DNA of 45,624 nucleotides, taken from a virus. Each line of letters begins with the position of its first letter. Within the stretch, counting starts at the first letter, position 1. Positions 7,695 to 15,898 of this stretch are shown in pieces. The stretch is taken from IMG/VR virus record IMGVR_UViG_3300005471_000025, positions 1 to 45,624 of that record. The stretch is one strand, 5' to 3'. Both the position numbers and the translations under genes were made by a program. The notes below the pieces were generated by a model. That model saw only the letters and a list, made by a program, of their open reading frames with translations. It made no database searches and was not told the DNA's origin.

Positions 7695-8684
7695 CTAGAC
7701 AGTATCCGGGAAAACGTCCTTTGGCAGGAAATCACCGATCGTTCTGCGCCAAAGCGGGGTGTCGTAGCCCTCGCGCGCCAGTGCAGTCAAGCGTTTGAGT
7801 TCATCGCGAGTGACGGTTGGATTCGGGACCTGTTGGTCTGGCTCCAAACGCGGCGCGGTGGTCTGGGCGCGGGGCATGGTGCGAGCGTCGGATCGTTGAG
7901 TCTGCCTCACCGTTTTCCTCTCTTCCGATTCCTGCTTGAGAGTAGATTCAGCCTTCCCCGCCTCGCTGGCCGTGAAGTGAAGCCACGCATACTCGCGAGC
8001 GAGGAGGTGGTACCCCGCCTTCTCGGCCTCGCTCACTTGCTTCTCCAGAGCGGGCTGAGTGTGGAGGAACGACGTGAGATCGTCGAACCGCTCCTTGTAG
8101 GCCGGGTAGCGTTCGATGATGGAGCGGTCTGCTTCGAGCCGCGCCTGGAACGCTTCGTTCGCTGCCTTCTCTCGTTCTCCGAGACGGCGCTCTACGGCTT
8201 GATCCATCGCTTTCGCAAAGGGTTCCTTCGGAAGACCGTAGCTAATGAGGTCGTCCAAGGGGTCGGGCTCTGAGGCAGGCTCGGGTGTGGGCGTGGCAGT
8301 CGCCTGCCCGTTTGCTTGCCCATTGCCCAACGCCTGGATCAGGTTGTGGATGCCCTTCTTTGCTTCCGCGAGGGAGTCGTACTTGCCGACTAATGGGCCA
8401 AGCTCCTTCAGCACCATCGCCTCGGCGTCCGCGAGAGTCATCTCGGACTTCTCGGCGGGCTCTTCACCCGTCGATGCAGGGGCGGAGGTAGACTCCTCGC
8501 CTGCCTTCGGTGGCGGCTCGTTTAGACCCGCACGTTCAATTGCCGCGTTAGAGGGACCGAGGGGTTGACCCGCGTTCCATGTATCGCCTCCGGTCTTGTC
8601 GAGCGCCTCACCTGCGATGCGTTCGAGCATGTTGGCCTCGGGCGTACCCTCAGACGGCATTCTTGGTTCTACGTTGCCACTCAT
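7695..8684 (-). CDS. capsid scaffolding protein
   Basis: A 329-residue acidic protein with a disordered Pro/Ala/Glu-rich N-terminal half (to about residue 150) and a long helical, coiled-coil-like region (about 155-260, rich in E, R, A, K), ending in a basic Pro/Arg-rich tail (about 265-329) that would contact the capsid protein. Composition, length and the place directly upstream of the capsid gene fit a phage scaffold. No protease was found in the window, so it is presumably released intact. Confidence 0.75.
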   Translation of the reverse strand: MSGNVEPRMPSEGTPEANMLERIAGEALDKTGGDTWNAGQPLGPSNAAIERAGLNEPPPKAGEESTSAPASTGEEPAEKSEMTLADAEAMVLKELGPLVGKYDSLAEAKKGIHNLIQALGNGQANGQATATPTPEPASEPDPLDDLISYGLPKEPFAKAMDQAVERRLGEREKAANEAFQARLEADRSIIERYPAYKERFDDLTSFLHTQPALEKQVSEAEKAGYHLLAREYAWLHFTASEAGKAESTLKQESEERKTVRQTQRSDARTMPRAQTTAPRLEPDQQVPNPTVTRDELKRLTALAREGYDTPLWRRTIGDFLPKDVFPDTV

Positions 8685-8986
8685 CCTGCTTCCTCCATCT
8701 GCCCAAAGAGGGGTTGAAGCGGGGGCTTCGGCCTTTGCTCCACTTGGATCGCCTCAATCGCCCGATTCATCTCCTCCTCCGGGAAGGTGAGCATCCACCT
8801 GCATGCGCCGATAAAACCACGGATGTAGTCATCGGGCAAACGTTCTTTGCGTTTCTTCGAGGGATCGACAAGCTGGTCGTACATCATCTTCACGCGTTGG
8901 TTCACGGCCGCCTTGATGATCCCGTCCCACGCGGGGGAGAGGAGGAGGTGGCTGAGTTGATCGTGCTCGGGAGAGAGGGGGCTCAT
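8681..8986 (-). CDS. small helical protein between portal and scaffold
   Basis: A 101-residue protein whose stop overlaps the scaffold start by 4 nt. Helical, with SPLSPEHDQLSHLLLSPAWDG at the N-terminus and DDYIRGFIGACRWMLTFPEEE in the middle. Many phages carry a similar short gene here. Function unknown; coupling to the scaffold suggests a role in head assembly. Confidence 0.7.
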   Translation of the reverse strand: MSPLSPEHDQLSHLLLSPAWDGIIKAAVNQRVKMMYDQLVDPSKKRKERLPDDYIRGFIGACRWMLTFPEEEMNRAIEAIQVEQRPKPPLQPLFGQMEEAG

Positions 8987-8993
8987 GCGCGCC

Positions 8994-10862
8994 TCACTGG
9001 ATCGTCTCCACTCCGGCGCCCGCGAGGTTCTCCTGCGAACCTGGCACGGCCTCGGTCGGAGCCGCCTGCCCCGCCTGGAGCTTCCCCATCATCTCTTGCG
9101 GGGTTGCGATCATCTCGTTGATGTTCGGGATCTCGAACTCGTACATGACCTGCCGCGCGAAGTTGATCCAGTTGACGGCCGACGCCACGAGCGGGTTCTG
9201 GCTCATCGCCTGGATCAAGAACGTGAGGGACTGTTGGCGCTGGCTCTTCGACAGGCGCGTGATCGATCCAATCGCCTTCGCCTCGTAATTCGGGACGAGA
9301 TCCCACCCCTCGACCATCTCGCGCGTCATGTTGGGGACGGGCTGGTTCGTCACGGGGTCCACCTCCGCCGACTGGCCCAGGATGAAGACCTCACGCCCCT
9401 GTTCGAGGAACTGGCGGTTTAGGTCGACGAACGTATCGCCCAGGGGTTCGAGGAAGTTCTCCTCGAAGAGGCGTGACTCCATGAGAAGGCGTGTGGCCAC
9501 CGCCTCGCTCCGCCCGAGGAACTCGCGTGCGGTCTGACGATTCCCGCTCCCTCCCATGACCGTGTCCTCAACGATGCCCGAGCCCTGTTGCATCCACCGC
9601 CACGCGGTCTCGGTCATCATGCCGCCCATCTGGAGCCCCTGGAGGTTCGGCATGAGGGGCATGATGTTCTCTTGCGGGCTTCCATCAATGTCGATGAACT
9701 TCCCAGGGCGGAGGAAGAGGTTCCGCGTGTCGAGGTTCATGTTCTGGTTCACGAAGAAGATCGGGTCGATATAGATCTCCAACGCGTCGAGTTGCTGGTT
9801 CGTGAAGCGGTTCGCGAGGATCTGGAGCTTCCGCGCGATCTCGGCCTTCCCCGGCGCGAAGAAGTAGTGCGGGTCTGGCATCGGCGAGAAGGCGAGGAAG
9901 GGTTTCCGCCCGTTCCAGAAGGGCAGAGGGCGATTGCGGAGGAGGTAGCGCTCGTTCGCCACGGTGATGACGCGGTCTACGAAGCCGTCGGGGGCGAGTT
10001 CGCTCGGCACCCGGCCCCAGAAGGTGATTAGCTCAACCGGCCGCGCGTAGCGCTCCTGCCCGCGTGCATCCTCCTCCATCTGGCTTCGAGCCGTGACGCG
10101 CCAGGACTTGTAGTCGTCCTCGGGAGCGGCCGTGCCCAGGCCCTCCGTCTGCATGCGTCTGACCTCAGCCGGATCGAAAAACGTCCCGCCCCCCATCTCG
10201 ATCTCGGCGAGCGCGCGGATCTCATCGAAGTCCATGTAATCCTTCTCGCAGCACCAGGCCATGTCATCGATCGAGCGATACCCAGGCTGCGGGAAGAAGT
10301 CGAGGAGGTCCTTCACGACCAGGTTCGGGCCGTCAAAGGTCACGGTTTCCTTCTTCTCAGCGACGCGCACGAGGCGCCCGGAGAGGGGCAACTGGTCATA
10401 GCGCTCCACCTCAACCGACATCTCGCGGTGATCCCAGCCCCAACGCGCCACCGAGGTCCCGTAGAGGTCCGCCCCGAGGAAGATCTCGTAGCCCAGTTGG
10501 AAGATGCCGAGGTCTTTCATCTGTGCCTGGATGAGCGCCTCGCGCTTCCGGGCAATGGGCGCATCGTCCGGCCCGTAGCCCTCAAACGTCAGAAAGGGCG
10601 GCGTGCCGAAGGAGGTTTGGGTCTTCCGCGCCACGTCCGACTGAATCGTCGAGAAGATGAGCGGGATGTGAATGTCGTTCTTATGCGGCGAGAAGCGCCC
10701 CGAGATCACGCCTCGGTAGAGGTTATAGAGCGAGGGCAACTCGCGCCGAATGCCCGTGAAATGGCGCTCGGAGTGCTCTTTTAGGTCGAGGACGTAGTTG
10801 ACTAGCTGGTCATAGGCCGCTTTGGGGGTCGATTCGCGCGTGACGGTGTCGAGTTCGGCCAC
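8994..10862 (-). CDS. portal protein
   Basis: A 622-residue protein from GTG 10862. It has the features of P22/SU10-type portals: an N-terminal helical region with YNLYRGVISGRFSPHKNDIH, then IPLIFSTIQSDVARKTQTSF, a long wing/clip region (ALIQAQMKDLGIFQLGYEI, LLDFFPQPGYRSIDDM), and a helical crown with ARKLQILANRFTNQQLDALE followed by a Gln-rich end. It forms the 12-mer DNA gate at the capsid vertex, binding TerL during packaging and the adaptor afterwards. It lies 2 nt from the upstream gene. Confidence 0.9.
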   Translation of the reverse strand: MAELDTVTRESTPKAAYDQLVNYVLDLKEHSERHFTGIRRELPSLYNLYRGVISGRFSPHKNDIHIPLIFSTIQSDVARKTQTSFGTPPFLTFEGYGPDDAPIARKREALIQAQMKDLGIFQLGYEIFLGADLYGTSVARWGWDHREMSVEVERYDQLPLSGRLVRVAEKKETVTFDGPNLVVKDLLDFFPQPGYRSIDDMAWCCEKDYMDFDEIRALAEIEMGGGTFFDPAEVRRMQTEGLGTAAPEDDYKSWRVTARSQMEEDARGQERYARPVELITFWGRVPSELAPDGFVDRVITVANERYLLRNRPLPFWNGRKPFLAFSPMPDPHYFFAPGKAEIARKLQILANRFTNQQLDALEIYIDPIFFVNQNMNLDTRNLFLRPGKFIDIDGSPQENIMPLMPNLQGLQMGGMMTETAWRWMQQGSGIVEDTVMGGSGNRQTAREFLGRSEAVATRLLMESRLFEENFLEPLGDTFVDLNRQFLEQGREVFILGQSAEVDPVTNQPVPNMTREMVEGWDLVPNYEAKAIGSITRLSKSQRQQSLTFLIQAMSQNPLVASAVNWINFARQVMYEFEIPNINEMIATPQEMMGKLQAGQAAPTEAVPGSQENLAGAGVETIQ

Positions 10863-10864
10863 GA

Positions 10865-11614
10865 TTAGGTGCTCGGGCGGAGCGAGAGGGCTTCCGGCAC
10901 GTTAATCGGGAGCGGGAGGCCGTCCTTATCCGACAACCAGCCCTCGCGGCGGGTAAATGTGACCAAGTCGCGGAGGAGGAGCGTGTCGTGGAGGCATCCG
11001 TTGACCAATTCGCCCCATTTTCCGGCTTGGTAGAGGCGCGGAGCGTCGCTCGCTTCGCCCGAACGGTCTCGTTGGAGGGTGGAGCGTCCCAAAGCACCGA
11101 GTCCCTGCCCCTTCCAGTCGACTCCGGCGCGTTCACACGCCTCCTGCACGGCCTGGAAGAGGTCAAAATGGCGTTTCAGAGGGATTCCGAAGTGCGTGTG
11201 GGCTTCGAGGAGGCGGAGGTCGAACGCGCGGCCGTTGAACGTGACCACGACATCCGCCTCGCGCAGGTCGCGCACGAGGTCATCGACCGTCTCCTGCGTA
11301 TAAAAGCGCGGGGCCTCGTCCTCTGACCTCCAGAGACAGGCGATAGACACCGCGCCCTCGCGAATCGCACCGAGCCAGCCGCCCAGTTCCTCAAGCGGCC
11401 GAGCCACGCGCAGGGTCAGATAGACAACGCGTTGGGTTTCGTGTGGAGGACGAGGGGCGCCCGAGGGGAGGTGAGTTCCACCAGAGAAGGACTCGGCTTC
11501 AGAGGTGGCTGTCACACCTCCGGGCTCGGGCTTGGGCGCCGGGGAGGGCGCTTGAGGCAGGATATGGGCGGCTAGTTCATCGACAAGTTCGCTATACGGG
11601 TCCGATGCGGCCAT
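10865..11614 (-). CDS. YprB-like RNase H-fold protein, probably inactive
   Basis: A 249-residue protein. The first 60 residues are Pro-rich. Residues 62-220 match the YprB/RNase H-like 3'-5' exonuclease group: VVYLTLRV, ELGGWLGAIREGAVSIACLW, then ADVVVTFNGRAFDLRLLEAH, RHFDLFQAV, and finally NGCLHDTLLLRDL. In active members the first strand reads like FDLET and supplies Asp and Glu. Here it is LTLRV, so both are lost (Thr67, Arg69), while Asp132 and Asp210 remain. It may bind nucleic acid without cutting it. Its place between TerL and portal suggests a packaging-related role. Confidence 0.7.
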   Translation of the reverse strand: MAASDPYSELVDELAAHILPQAPSPAPKPEPGGVTATSEAESFSGGTHLPSGAPRPPHETQRVVYLTLRVARPLEELGGWLGAIREGAVSIACLWRSEDEAPRFYTQETVDDLVRDLREADVVVTFNGRAFDLRLLEAHTHFGIPLKRHFDLFQAVQEACERAGVDWKGQGLGALGRSTLQRDRSGEASDAPRLYQAGKWGELVNGCLHDTLLLRDLVTFTRREGWLSDKDGLPLPINVPEALSLRPST

Positions 11615-11635
11615 CCTTGGCCTCCGGTAGGTGCG

Positions 11636-11677
11636 GCAAAGCCGAGGCTAGCGACGATACCTCGGCCTCGGCTTTGC
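11636..11677 (-). promoter_or_regulatory. 13-bp hairpin between TerL and the RNase H-fold gene
   Basis: GCAAAGCCGAGGC at 11636-11648 is the exact inverse of GCCTCGGCTTTGC at 11665-11677, with a 16-nt loop. CCTCGG occurs twice in tandem on one arm (11660-11671), so a shifted pairing is possible. No T-run follows on the - strand. It lies about 20 nt before the start of the downstream gene and may act as an attenuator, RNA processing site or mRNA stabiliser. Confidence 0.6.
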
Positions 11678-11718
11678 AGGGACTGGGCTCGCTCGCCCGA
11701 AACCCCGGTCCGTGGAGC

Positions 11719-11749
11719 ACAATACGCCTTACGGGATGCACAGCGTCAA
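11719..11749 (-). promoter_or_regulatory. weak candidate late promoter at the TerL stop
   Basis: On the - strand TTGACG (11749-11744), overlapping the TerL stop codon, is followed after 19 nt by TATTGT (11724-11719). The spacing is longer than the preferred 17 nt, so this is only a candidate sigma70-type promoter for the RNase H-fold gene and portal. Confidence 0.25.
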
Positions 11750-13497
11750 TAAAGTTTTTTGTAGCCGGGTCCATAGAGTTGCTCCAGTTCGCGGCTCGCC
11801 CAGAAATCGGAGACCCACTCCGAGTTCGCTACGTCGTAGTAGCGCCGTGCGCCGTCGTCGGTCAAGCGGCGCCCGAGCATGTCGTCCCCGGGCTGACGCG
11901 GGTAGGCGCCCTTGTCGTTGTCGCCTGCCTTGGCGGGGTTAAGCATGGGCTTGTAGACCTCGGGCGCGAACACGTCGGCTGCTGCATCCGCCCAGTCGTC
12001 GTGCGCCGCGATACCCAAGCGCACCATCTGCTGGATCAAGCGGTGGGCTCCGGGCGCTCCCCGAACCAACCGCACGTGCCCATCGACCCAGAACCCAGCC
12101 GCCTCGCGGATGCGGATCTCCTTCTTCAGGCGCGAGCGCGCGAGCGAGGTGAAGGGCGGCATGGTCATCCCCGCACCGGCGAAGCTCGATCGCAACCACG
12201 ACTCCCACGTGGTCGCCTTCCCACCCATCTCGCGTTCGTCGGTCATCAACCGTATGCGCTTCCCCATCTTCTTGTAGCGCTGGCAGAGGCGGAGTAGCTC
12301 ATCGGTGAAGTCCTCGATCCTCCACGTGTTCGACCCATAGCCCTCGATGTAGTACACGTCGCCATTCCCGCGCATATCGTGGCCCCAGACTTCGATCACG
12401 TTCTCATCGCCTCGGCCCTGCCGCGCGGGGACCTTAAACGCCGTGTCCATGTGCACGGTGTATTGCATGTAGGTCGGGATGTCCTTCGGGTCGACCCACA
12501 ACTGCTCGATCTGTTCCATCGTCAACGCCATGTGCTCGCCCGAGGCTGGGTCGTTCATCATCTGACTTGCGAACTCGATCGCGCGGGACGCCTCGTAGCG
12601 GCGCAGTTCGGGCGTGGGCCACATCTCGGGGAAGGTGGACTCGCCCTTGTTGTCCAACGCCTGGAGGAAGTACACGTCCCACTCCCCGTCCGCGCGCGGC
12701 ATGAAGTCGTCTTGGGGGCAGGACATCCCGGTCCACGACCTCACGCCCTCCGACTTGAGGTATGTGCCGATCGCATCGTTGTCGCGGTAGCGCGTCCCGA
12801 CGAGCATGAAGAAGGAGTCCGTGCGGAACGCAGGGCGGAGGGCTGCGATGGACGTGTTGACGGCCGTGATCCACGCGCCCGACTCCTTCAGCTTTTCCTC
12901 CGATATGGGATCGTCGAAGATGCCGAAGTCCGGGTGCGCGCCGGTGATCCCCTGCTCCACGCCCCACGTGTCGAAGGACGCCTCGCTCCGGCCCATTTGC
13001 TCGCGCGCGCCGTGGATGACCGTGCGGGTGGTCCACAAGCGTTCGGGATTGAACCACGACCCGTAGAACTCGGTGAAGCGCCCAAACGAGTCGGTCCCGT
13101 CCATCACGGCCTTGACCGGGCGGAGGAAGTCGATCGCCTTCTCAACCGTCTCGCTACCAATGTAGGTTGAGAGGTTGGGCTGCCTCACGTGCGCCCAGAG
13201 GGGGAGCGCCTTCGTGGCGATCACTGTCTTGCCGTACGAGCGCGGAATCACGAGCGCGAGTTTCTTCCGGACCTTGTGCCCGGCCCGGCGCGCCACCTCC
13301 CACTCCTCCACGTGCATCTGGAGCCAGTCGCAGATCGGCTTGTGGAGGCGCTCGGTGAGCCAGCGTTCGTTCGGGTTCGCCTCCATGAACCGGCGCGCTC
13401 CCCACGCCTCCTGGAGGAAGAGCCAGAAGTTCTCGCGGCAGAGGGACGCCCAGATCATCCTCTCGCGCGCAAGGAAGTCGAGGGGATCGAAGTCCAT
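11746..13497 (-). CDS. terL: terminase large subunit
   Basis: A 583-residue DNA-packaging motor. The N-terminal ATPase has a Walker A variant VIPRSYGKT (about 83-91), Walker B with acidic pair FGIFDDP (191-197) and a coupling motif VGTRYRDND. The C-terminal nuclease has the RNase H-like acids in TVHMDTAFK, in MTDEREMGG and in HDDWADAAADVF. It pumps DNA through the portal and cuts concatemers. Its ATG overlaps the stop of the preceding small gene by 1 nt. Length is normal for the family. Confidence 0.95.
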   Translation of the reverse strand: MDFDPLDFLARERMIWASLCRENFWLFLQEAWGARRFMEANPNERWLTERLHKPICDWLQMHVEEWEVARRAGHKVRKKLALVIPRSYGKTVIATKALPLWAHVRQPNLSTYIGSETVEKAIDFLRPVKAVMDGTDSFGRFTEFYGSWFNPERLWTTRTVIHGAREQMGRSEASFDTWGVEQGITGAHPDFGIFDDPISEEKLKESGAWITAVNTSIAALRPAFRTDSFFMLVGTRYRDNDAIGTYLKSEGVRSWTGMSCPQDDFMPRADGEWDVYFLQALDNKGESTFPEMWPTPELRRYEASRAIEFASQMMNDPASGEHMALTMEQIEQLWVDPKDIPTYMQYTVHMDTAFKVPARQGRGDENVIEVWGHDMRGNGDVYYIEGYGSNTWRIEDFTDELLRLCQRYKKMGKRIRLMTDEREMGGKATTWESWLRSSFAGAGMTMPPFTSLARSRLKKEIRIREAAGFWVDGHVRLVRGAPGAHRLIQQMVRLGIAAHDDWADAAADVFAPEVYKPMLNPAKAGDNDKGAYPRQPGDDMLGRRLTDDGARRYYDVANSEWVSDFWASRELEQLYGPGYKKLY

Positions 13498-13724
13498 CAG
13501 ATCGCGTGCCCATACGCACGAAGGAGGGTTTCGAGGTCAGAGATGCAGGAGCGGAGCGCCTTGATCGTGAGGTCGCGTCGGGCAGCGCGCTCCTCTAGCT
13601 CCCGGATCTTCTGGAGGAGATCGGCTTGGTCGGCGACCCGAGCCTGCGCCTGCCACCGGGCTGCTTCAGCGGGGGGCAGGTGCGTCCTCCGACTCCACGT
13701 CCTCCCGCCCTGCCGCGTGGCCAC
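13497..13724 (-). CDS. small coiled-coil protein between TerS and TerL
   Basis: A 75-residue protein, basic at the N-terminus, then a continuous helix with heptads (ARVADQADLLQKIRELEERAA and later ISDLETLLRAYG). The stop overlaps the TerL start. It might multimerise or bridge TerS and TerL, but this is a guess from position. Confidence 0.65.
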   Translation of the reverse strand: MATRQGGRTWSRRTHLPPAEAARWQAQARVADQADLLQKIRELEERAARRDLTIKALRSCISDLETLLRAYGHAI

Positions 13725-13730
13725 CGGCGC

Positions 13731-13856
13731 CTACGCCTTGTTGCGTTGGAAGAGCGAGATGAACCCGTTGAAGAGGGCCATCCCTGCGGCTAGCCCGAAT
13801 CCGACGAAGAACCCCCAGATGATCGTGGTGATCCAGTTCCCGGTGCCTGCTTCCAT
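13731..13856 (-). CDS. 41-residue single-span membrane protein
   Basis: ATG 13856 with an excellent AGGGAGGTG site 7 nt upstream, stop TAG at 13731-13733. The peptide has one hydrophobic stretch (about residues 9-36, ITTIIWGFFVGFGLAAGMAL) and a short basic C-terminus (QRNKA). It could be a small holin-like or late membrane protein. Its 5' end overlaps the 3' end of the neighbouring frame by 67 nt. Confidence 0.7.
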   Translation of the reverse strand: MEAGTGNWITTIIWGFFVGFGLAAGMALFNGFISLFQRNKA

Positions 13857-14026
13857 GGCGATGCACCTCCCTGTGCATGATCTGGATTGAAGAAGGCTAT
13901 CTTACTCTTCATGCTCCCGAGCAAGAGAGCCAGATGGATTTGACCATGAAGCGAGGTCAGATACCACCCTTCTATGGAGGGCGTCCAGACTGAGATGAGG
14001 TCGTCGAGGACTTGAGCGTCGGTCAC
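13790..14026 (-). CDS. small hypothetical in the terminase cluster
   Basis: Reads from GTG 14026, whose GTGA overlaps the preceding stop, through VTDAQVLDDLISVWTPSIEGWY and LTSLHGQIHLALLLGSM. An in-frame ATG at 14050 is an alternative start. The last 25 residues are low complexity and lie over the better-supported 41-residue membrane gene, so the true end or even the gene itself is uncertain. No family recognised. Confidence 0.45.
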   Translation of the reverse strand: MTDAQVLDDLISVWTPSIEGWYLTSLHGQIHLALLLGSMKSKIAFFNPDHAQGGASPWKQAPGTGSPRSSGGSSSDSG

Positions 14027-14229
14027 GCCGCCCCCACCCGCGATGGCCATCCTTCCTTGAAGAAGTACTGTGCGAGGATGTCGGAATCCACTCGCTGTCG
14101 AGCCGCGTCAGCCCACCGCTGCCCGGCAATGGCGATCCCGATCCAGTACTGCATGTCCCCGAGCCTAAGCCCCTCGACCTCTGGATTCCAGCGGAGAACG
14201 ACCTCATCTGTGATGTAGACCTCCATCAT
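14023..14229 (-). CDS. 68-residue hypothetical after TerS
   Basis: Starts at ATG 14229 (or the second ATG at 14226), overlapping the TerS stop as ATGA. It encodes MMEVYITDEVVLRWNPEVEG, then RLGDMQYWIGIAIAGQRWAD, ending in a short polar tail. Mixed strand-helix protein of unknown function. The overlap implies coupled translation with TerS. Confidence 0.65.
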   Translation of the reverse strand: MMEVYITDEVVLRWNPEVEGLRLGDMQYWIGIAIAGQRWADAARQRVDSDILAQYFFKEGWPSRVGAA

Positions 14230-14792
14230 GCCGTCCCCACCAGAGGAAACGCCTCCTCTAGAGCGCGCCGCGACGCCTGCTGCCCCAGCGCCTGCAAGAG
14301 GAGCACCGTGTGGGCGTGGCGTTCCTCCTCGGTCAGATCCACGCGCCCCTTCTGCCGCTGCGCCCCGGCCATAGCGTCCAGGCGCGCGAGAGTCGACAAC
14401 GCCGAGATCCTGACCTCCTCCCGCATGGCGTTCTCCGCGAGGTAGCTCAACTTCTCCCGCTGCTCGTCGGTCGAGAGGATGCCCCTGCCCGTGGCCCGCG
14501 CCAACTCCTCCTCCACCGACGGGAGGTCCGGGCTCGCCACCGCCTCCACCACCTCCGCCATATGAGGTAGGGTCGTCTCGCCCTTGGTCAATCGCCCCCG
14601 CGTCTTCCCTGCCTGGGCGCTCCTGGGCGGCTCGGGCAGGAGCCCCGCCTCGATCAGCGCGCGGCGGCCCCGGCTCACGGTCATCTGCGTGCACCCAAAC
14701 CGCAACGCCACCTCGCGCAACGTCGGATACACGCCCGCCCCCGCCTGCACGAGCAACCAATCCTGCACCTCCTGCACCACGCGCGGGGCCAC
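14226..14792 (-). CDS. putative terminase small subunit
   Basis: A 188-residue protein from GTG 14792 with GGAGG just upstream, the first gene of the late unit. Residues 1-55 form a winged helix-turn-helix (TLREVALRFGCTQMTVSRGRRALIEAGLL). The middle is helical (VEEELARATGRGILSTDEQREKLSYLAENAM), and the end is a charged helix. This is the plan of a TerS: DNA-binding head, oligomerisation helices and a TerL-contact tail. The call is based on fold pattern and its place at the head of the terminase cluster. Confidence 0.7.
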   Translation of the reverse strand: MAPRVVQEVQDWLLVQAGAGVYPTLREVALRFGCTQMTVSRGRRALIEAGLLPEPPRSAQAGKTRGRLTKGETTLPHMAEVVEAVASPDLPSVEEELARATGRGILSTDEQREKLSYLAENAMREEVRISALSTLARLDAMAGAQRQKGRVDLTEEERHAHTVLLLQALGQQASRRALEEAFPLVGTA

Positions 14793-15463
14793 TCTACCTC
14801 CTCCTCTACCACGGGCTCGCTAGACCCAGGCTGCGGACTCGACCTCGCGCGCCAGACTAGCCCTCTTCCCACCCAAGCGCAAGTCCTGGTAAGTGAAACT
14901 ACACTCTGGTCTGAGAGGGGGCTAGGAATGCATATCGTGCGTGTGCGTGGGGGACGTACCCGGGTAGGGTGCCGCGCGATCCATGTAACCCACGGTGAGC
15001 CATGACTATAGGGCTACTCAACATAATGGTACTTATCCGCCATGCCCTCATGCGTGAGGGTGCACAGCCTAGCGTGTTATCGCTGTTCCACTCTGCAACA
15101 CACACCCCAGCTAGTCATGGTACAAGGTAGGCTAACTATCTAGCAGACAACAGGTTGTACAAGATAGAGAGGGGGGCGCGACCGATGCCATGTTGAGACT
15201 GAGTCGCAAGAGGGGCAAACCGCACGGCTGGATGGGGCATTTCGCCCGATCCTCGCGTGTCCAGCTTGACACAGGCGCTTGTGCTGCAACGAGTTAGCGG
15301 CTGGCACGGCGACTGCCATGATGCTCGGTCGTCGTCGCGACGCTCGGTCGGGTCCGGCGAGAGCGACCCCGGATAGCACAGCCTGAAGGCAGGGGTTGCG
15401 CCACGGAAGGATGATCCGCACGGATGCAAGGCTATGGTTCGGAATAGCGCGGAGGTAACAGTC
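14793..15463. promoter_or_regulatory. gene-free divergent control region
   Basis: No frame here has a ribosome site or sensible composition. It separates the late (-) and early (+) units, so the main promoters should lie here. Seen: TTGACA at 15266-15271 (a perfect -35 hexamer but no good -10 at 17 nt) overlapping an imperfect palindrome (CACAGGCGCTTGTG); a direct repeat GCTCGGTCG at 15323-15331 and 15342-15350; a hairpin CCCTCA-TGCG-TGAGGG at 15045-15060; near-repeats TACAAGGTAG and TACAAGATAG near 15121 and 15160. These could be operators. Nothing is decisive. Confidence 0.5.
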
Positions 15464-15655
15464 ATGGCAGGTAACAACGTCACGTTCAAGGTGCAGGATG
15501 GCAAGCTGACGATGGTCATTGACTTGACCAAGAACGTCGGGCGGAGCAAGTCGGGCAAGAACACGCTCATTGCCACAACGCAAGGGACGCACAAGATGGC
15601 GATTGGCGACAAGATGGTCAGTATCGGCTTGAACGTCTACACACTGGACGCGTAA
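15464..15655 (+). CDS. 63-residue first early protein, unknown
   Basis: ATG 15464 with GGAGG 7 nt upstream; an earlier ATG at 15434 lacks a ribosome site. The protein is all-beta looking (NNVTFKVQDGKLTMVIDLTK, then KNTLIATTQGTHKMAIGDK) and ends IGLNVYTLDA. As the first gene after the divergent control region it should be expressed early. I do not recognise a named family. Confidence 0.75.
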   Translation: MAGNNVTFKVQDGKLTMVIDLTKNVGRSKSGKNTLIATTQGTHKMAIGDKMVSIGLNVYTLDA

Positions 15656-15684
15656 CGCACTGGGGATACGGCCGCCGCGCCTAG

Positions 15685-15717
15685 CCGCTCCCGGGCCGAG
15701 GTAGGAGCCCGGGGCGG
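15685..15717 (+). terminator. stem-loop after the first early gene
   Basis: CCGC and CCCGGGC (split by one T) at 15685-15696 pair with GCCCGGGGCGG at 15707-15717, followed by CATCCCCTTT. The T-run is short, so partial termination or attenuation is more likely than a full stop. Confidence 0.45.
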
Positions 15718-15745
15718 CATCCCCTTTCCATCGGAGGGCAAGGTT

Positions 15746-15898
15746 ATGGAAGCCAAAACGTGGACGCTGGAGCGATTGGCTCGCGTGTGTAGCGGTCCCA
15801 AGCTGACACGGGAGCAGGTAGAGGCGCATCGGGAGCGAGAGCGGCAGGCGGTTGAGCGCTTGGTAGCCGCCGCACGCGAGGAGACGGAGCGATGGTAG
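15746..15898 (+). CDS. 50-residue charged helical protein
   Basis: ATG 15746 with GGAGG 8 nt upstream, stop TAG 15896-15898. Sequence starts MEAKTWTLERLARVCSG and continues as a highly charged helix (REQVEAHRERERQAVERL). The next gene starts inside its last codons. Function unknown. Confidence 0.6.
   Translation: MEAKTWTLERLARVCSGPKLTREQVEAHRERERQAVERLVAAAREETERW

Noticed and set aside
11754-11760. AAAAAAC-type slippery heptamer at the end of TerL
   Set aside because: The reading phase is AAA AAA C, not A AAA AAC, and it lies two codons before the stop with no useful -1 frame.
15006-15013. CTATAGGG resembling part of a T7-type promoter
   Set aside because: Only eight bases match, there is no repeat of the motif, and no phage RNA polymerase gene is present.
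14899-15829. Minus-strand frames in the divergent control region
   Set aside because: No ribosome sites and irregular composition; the frame 15140-15829 also runs antisense to the well-supported early gene at 15464.
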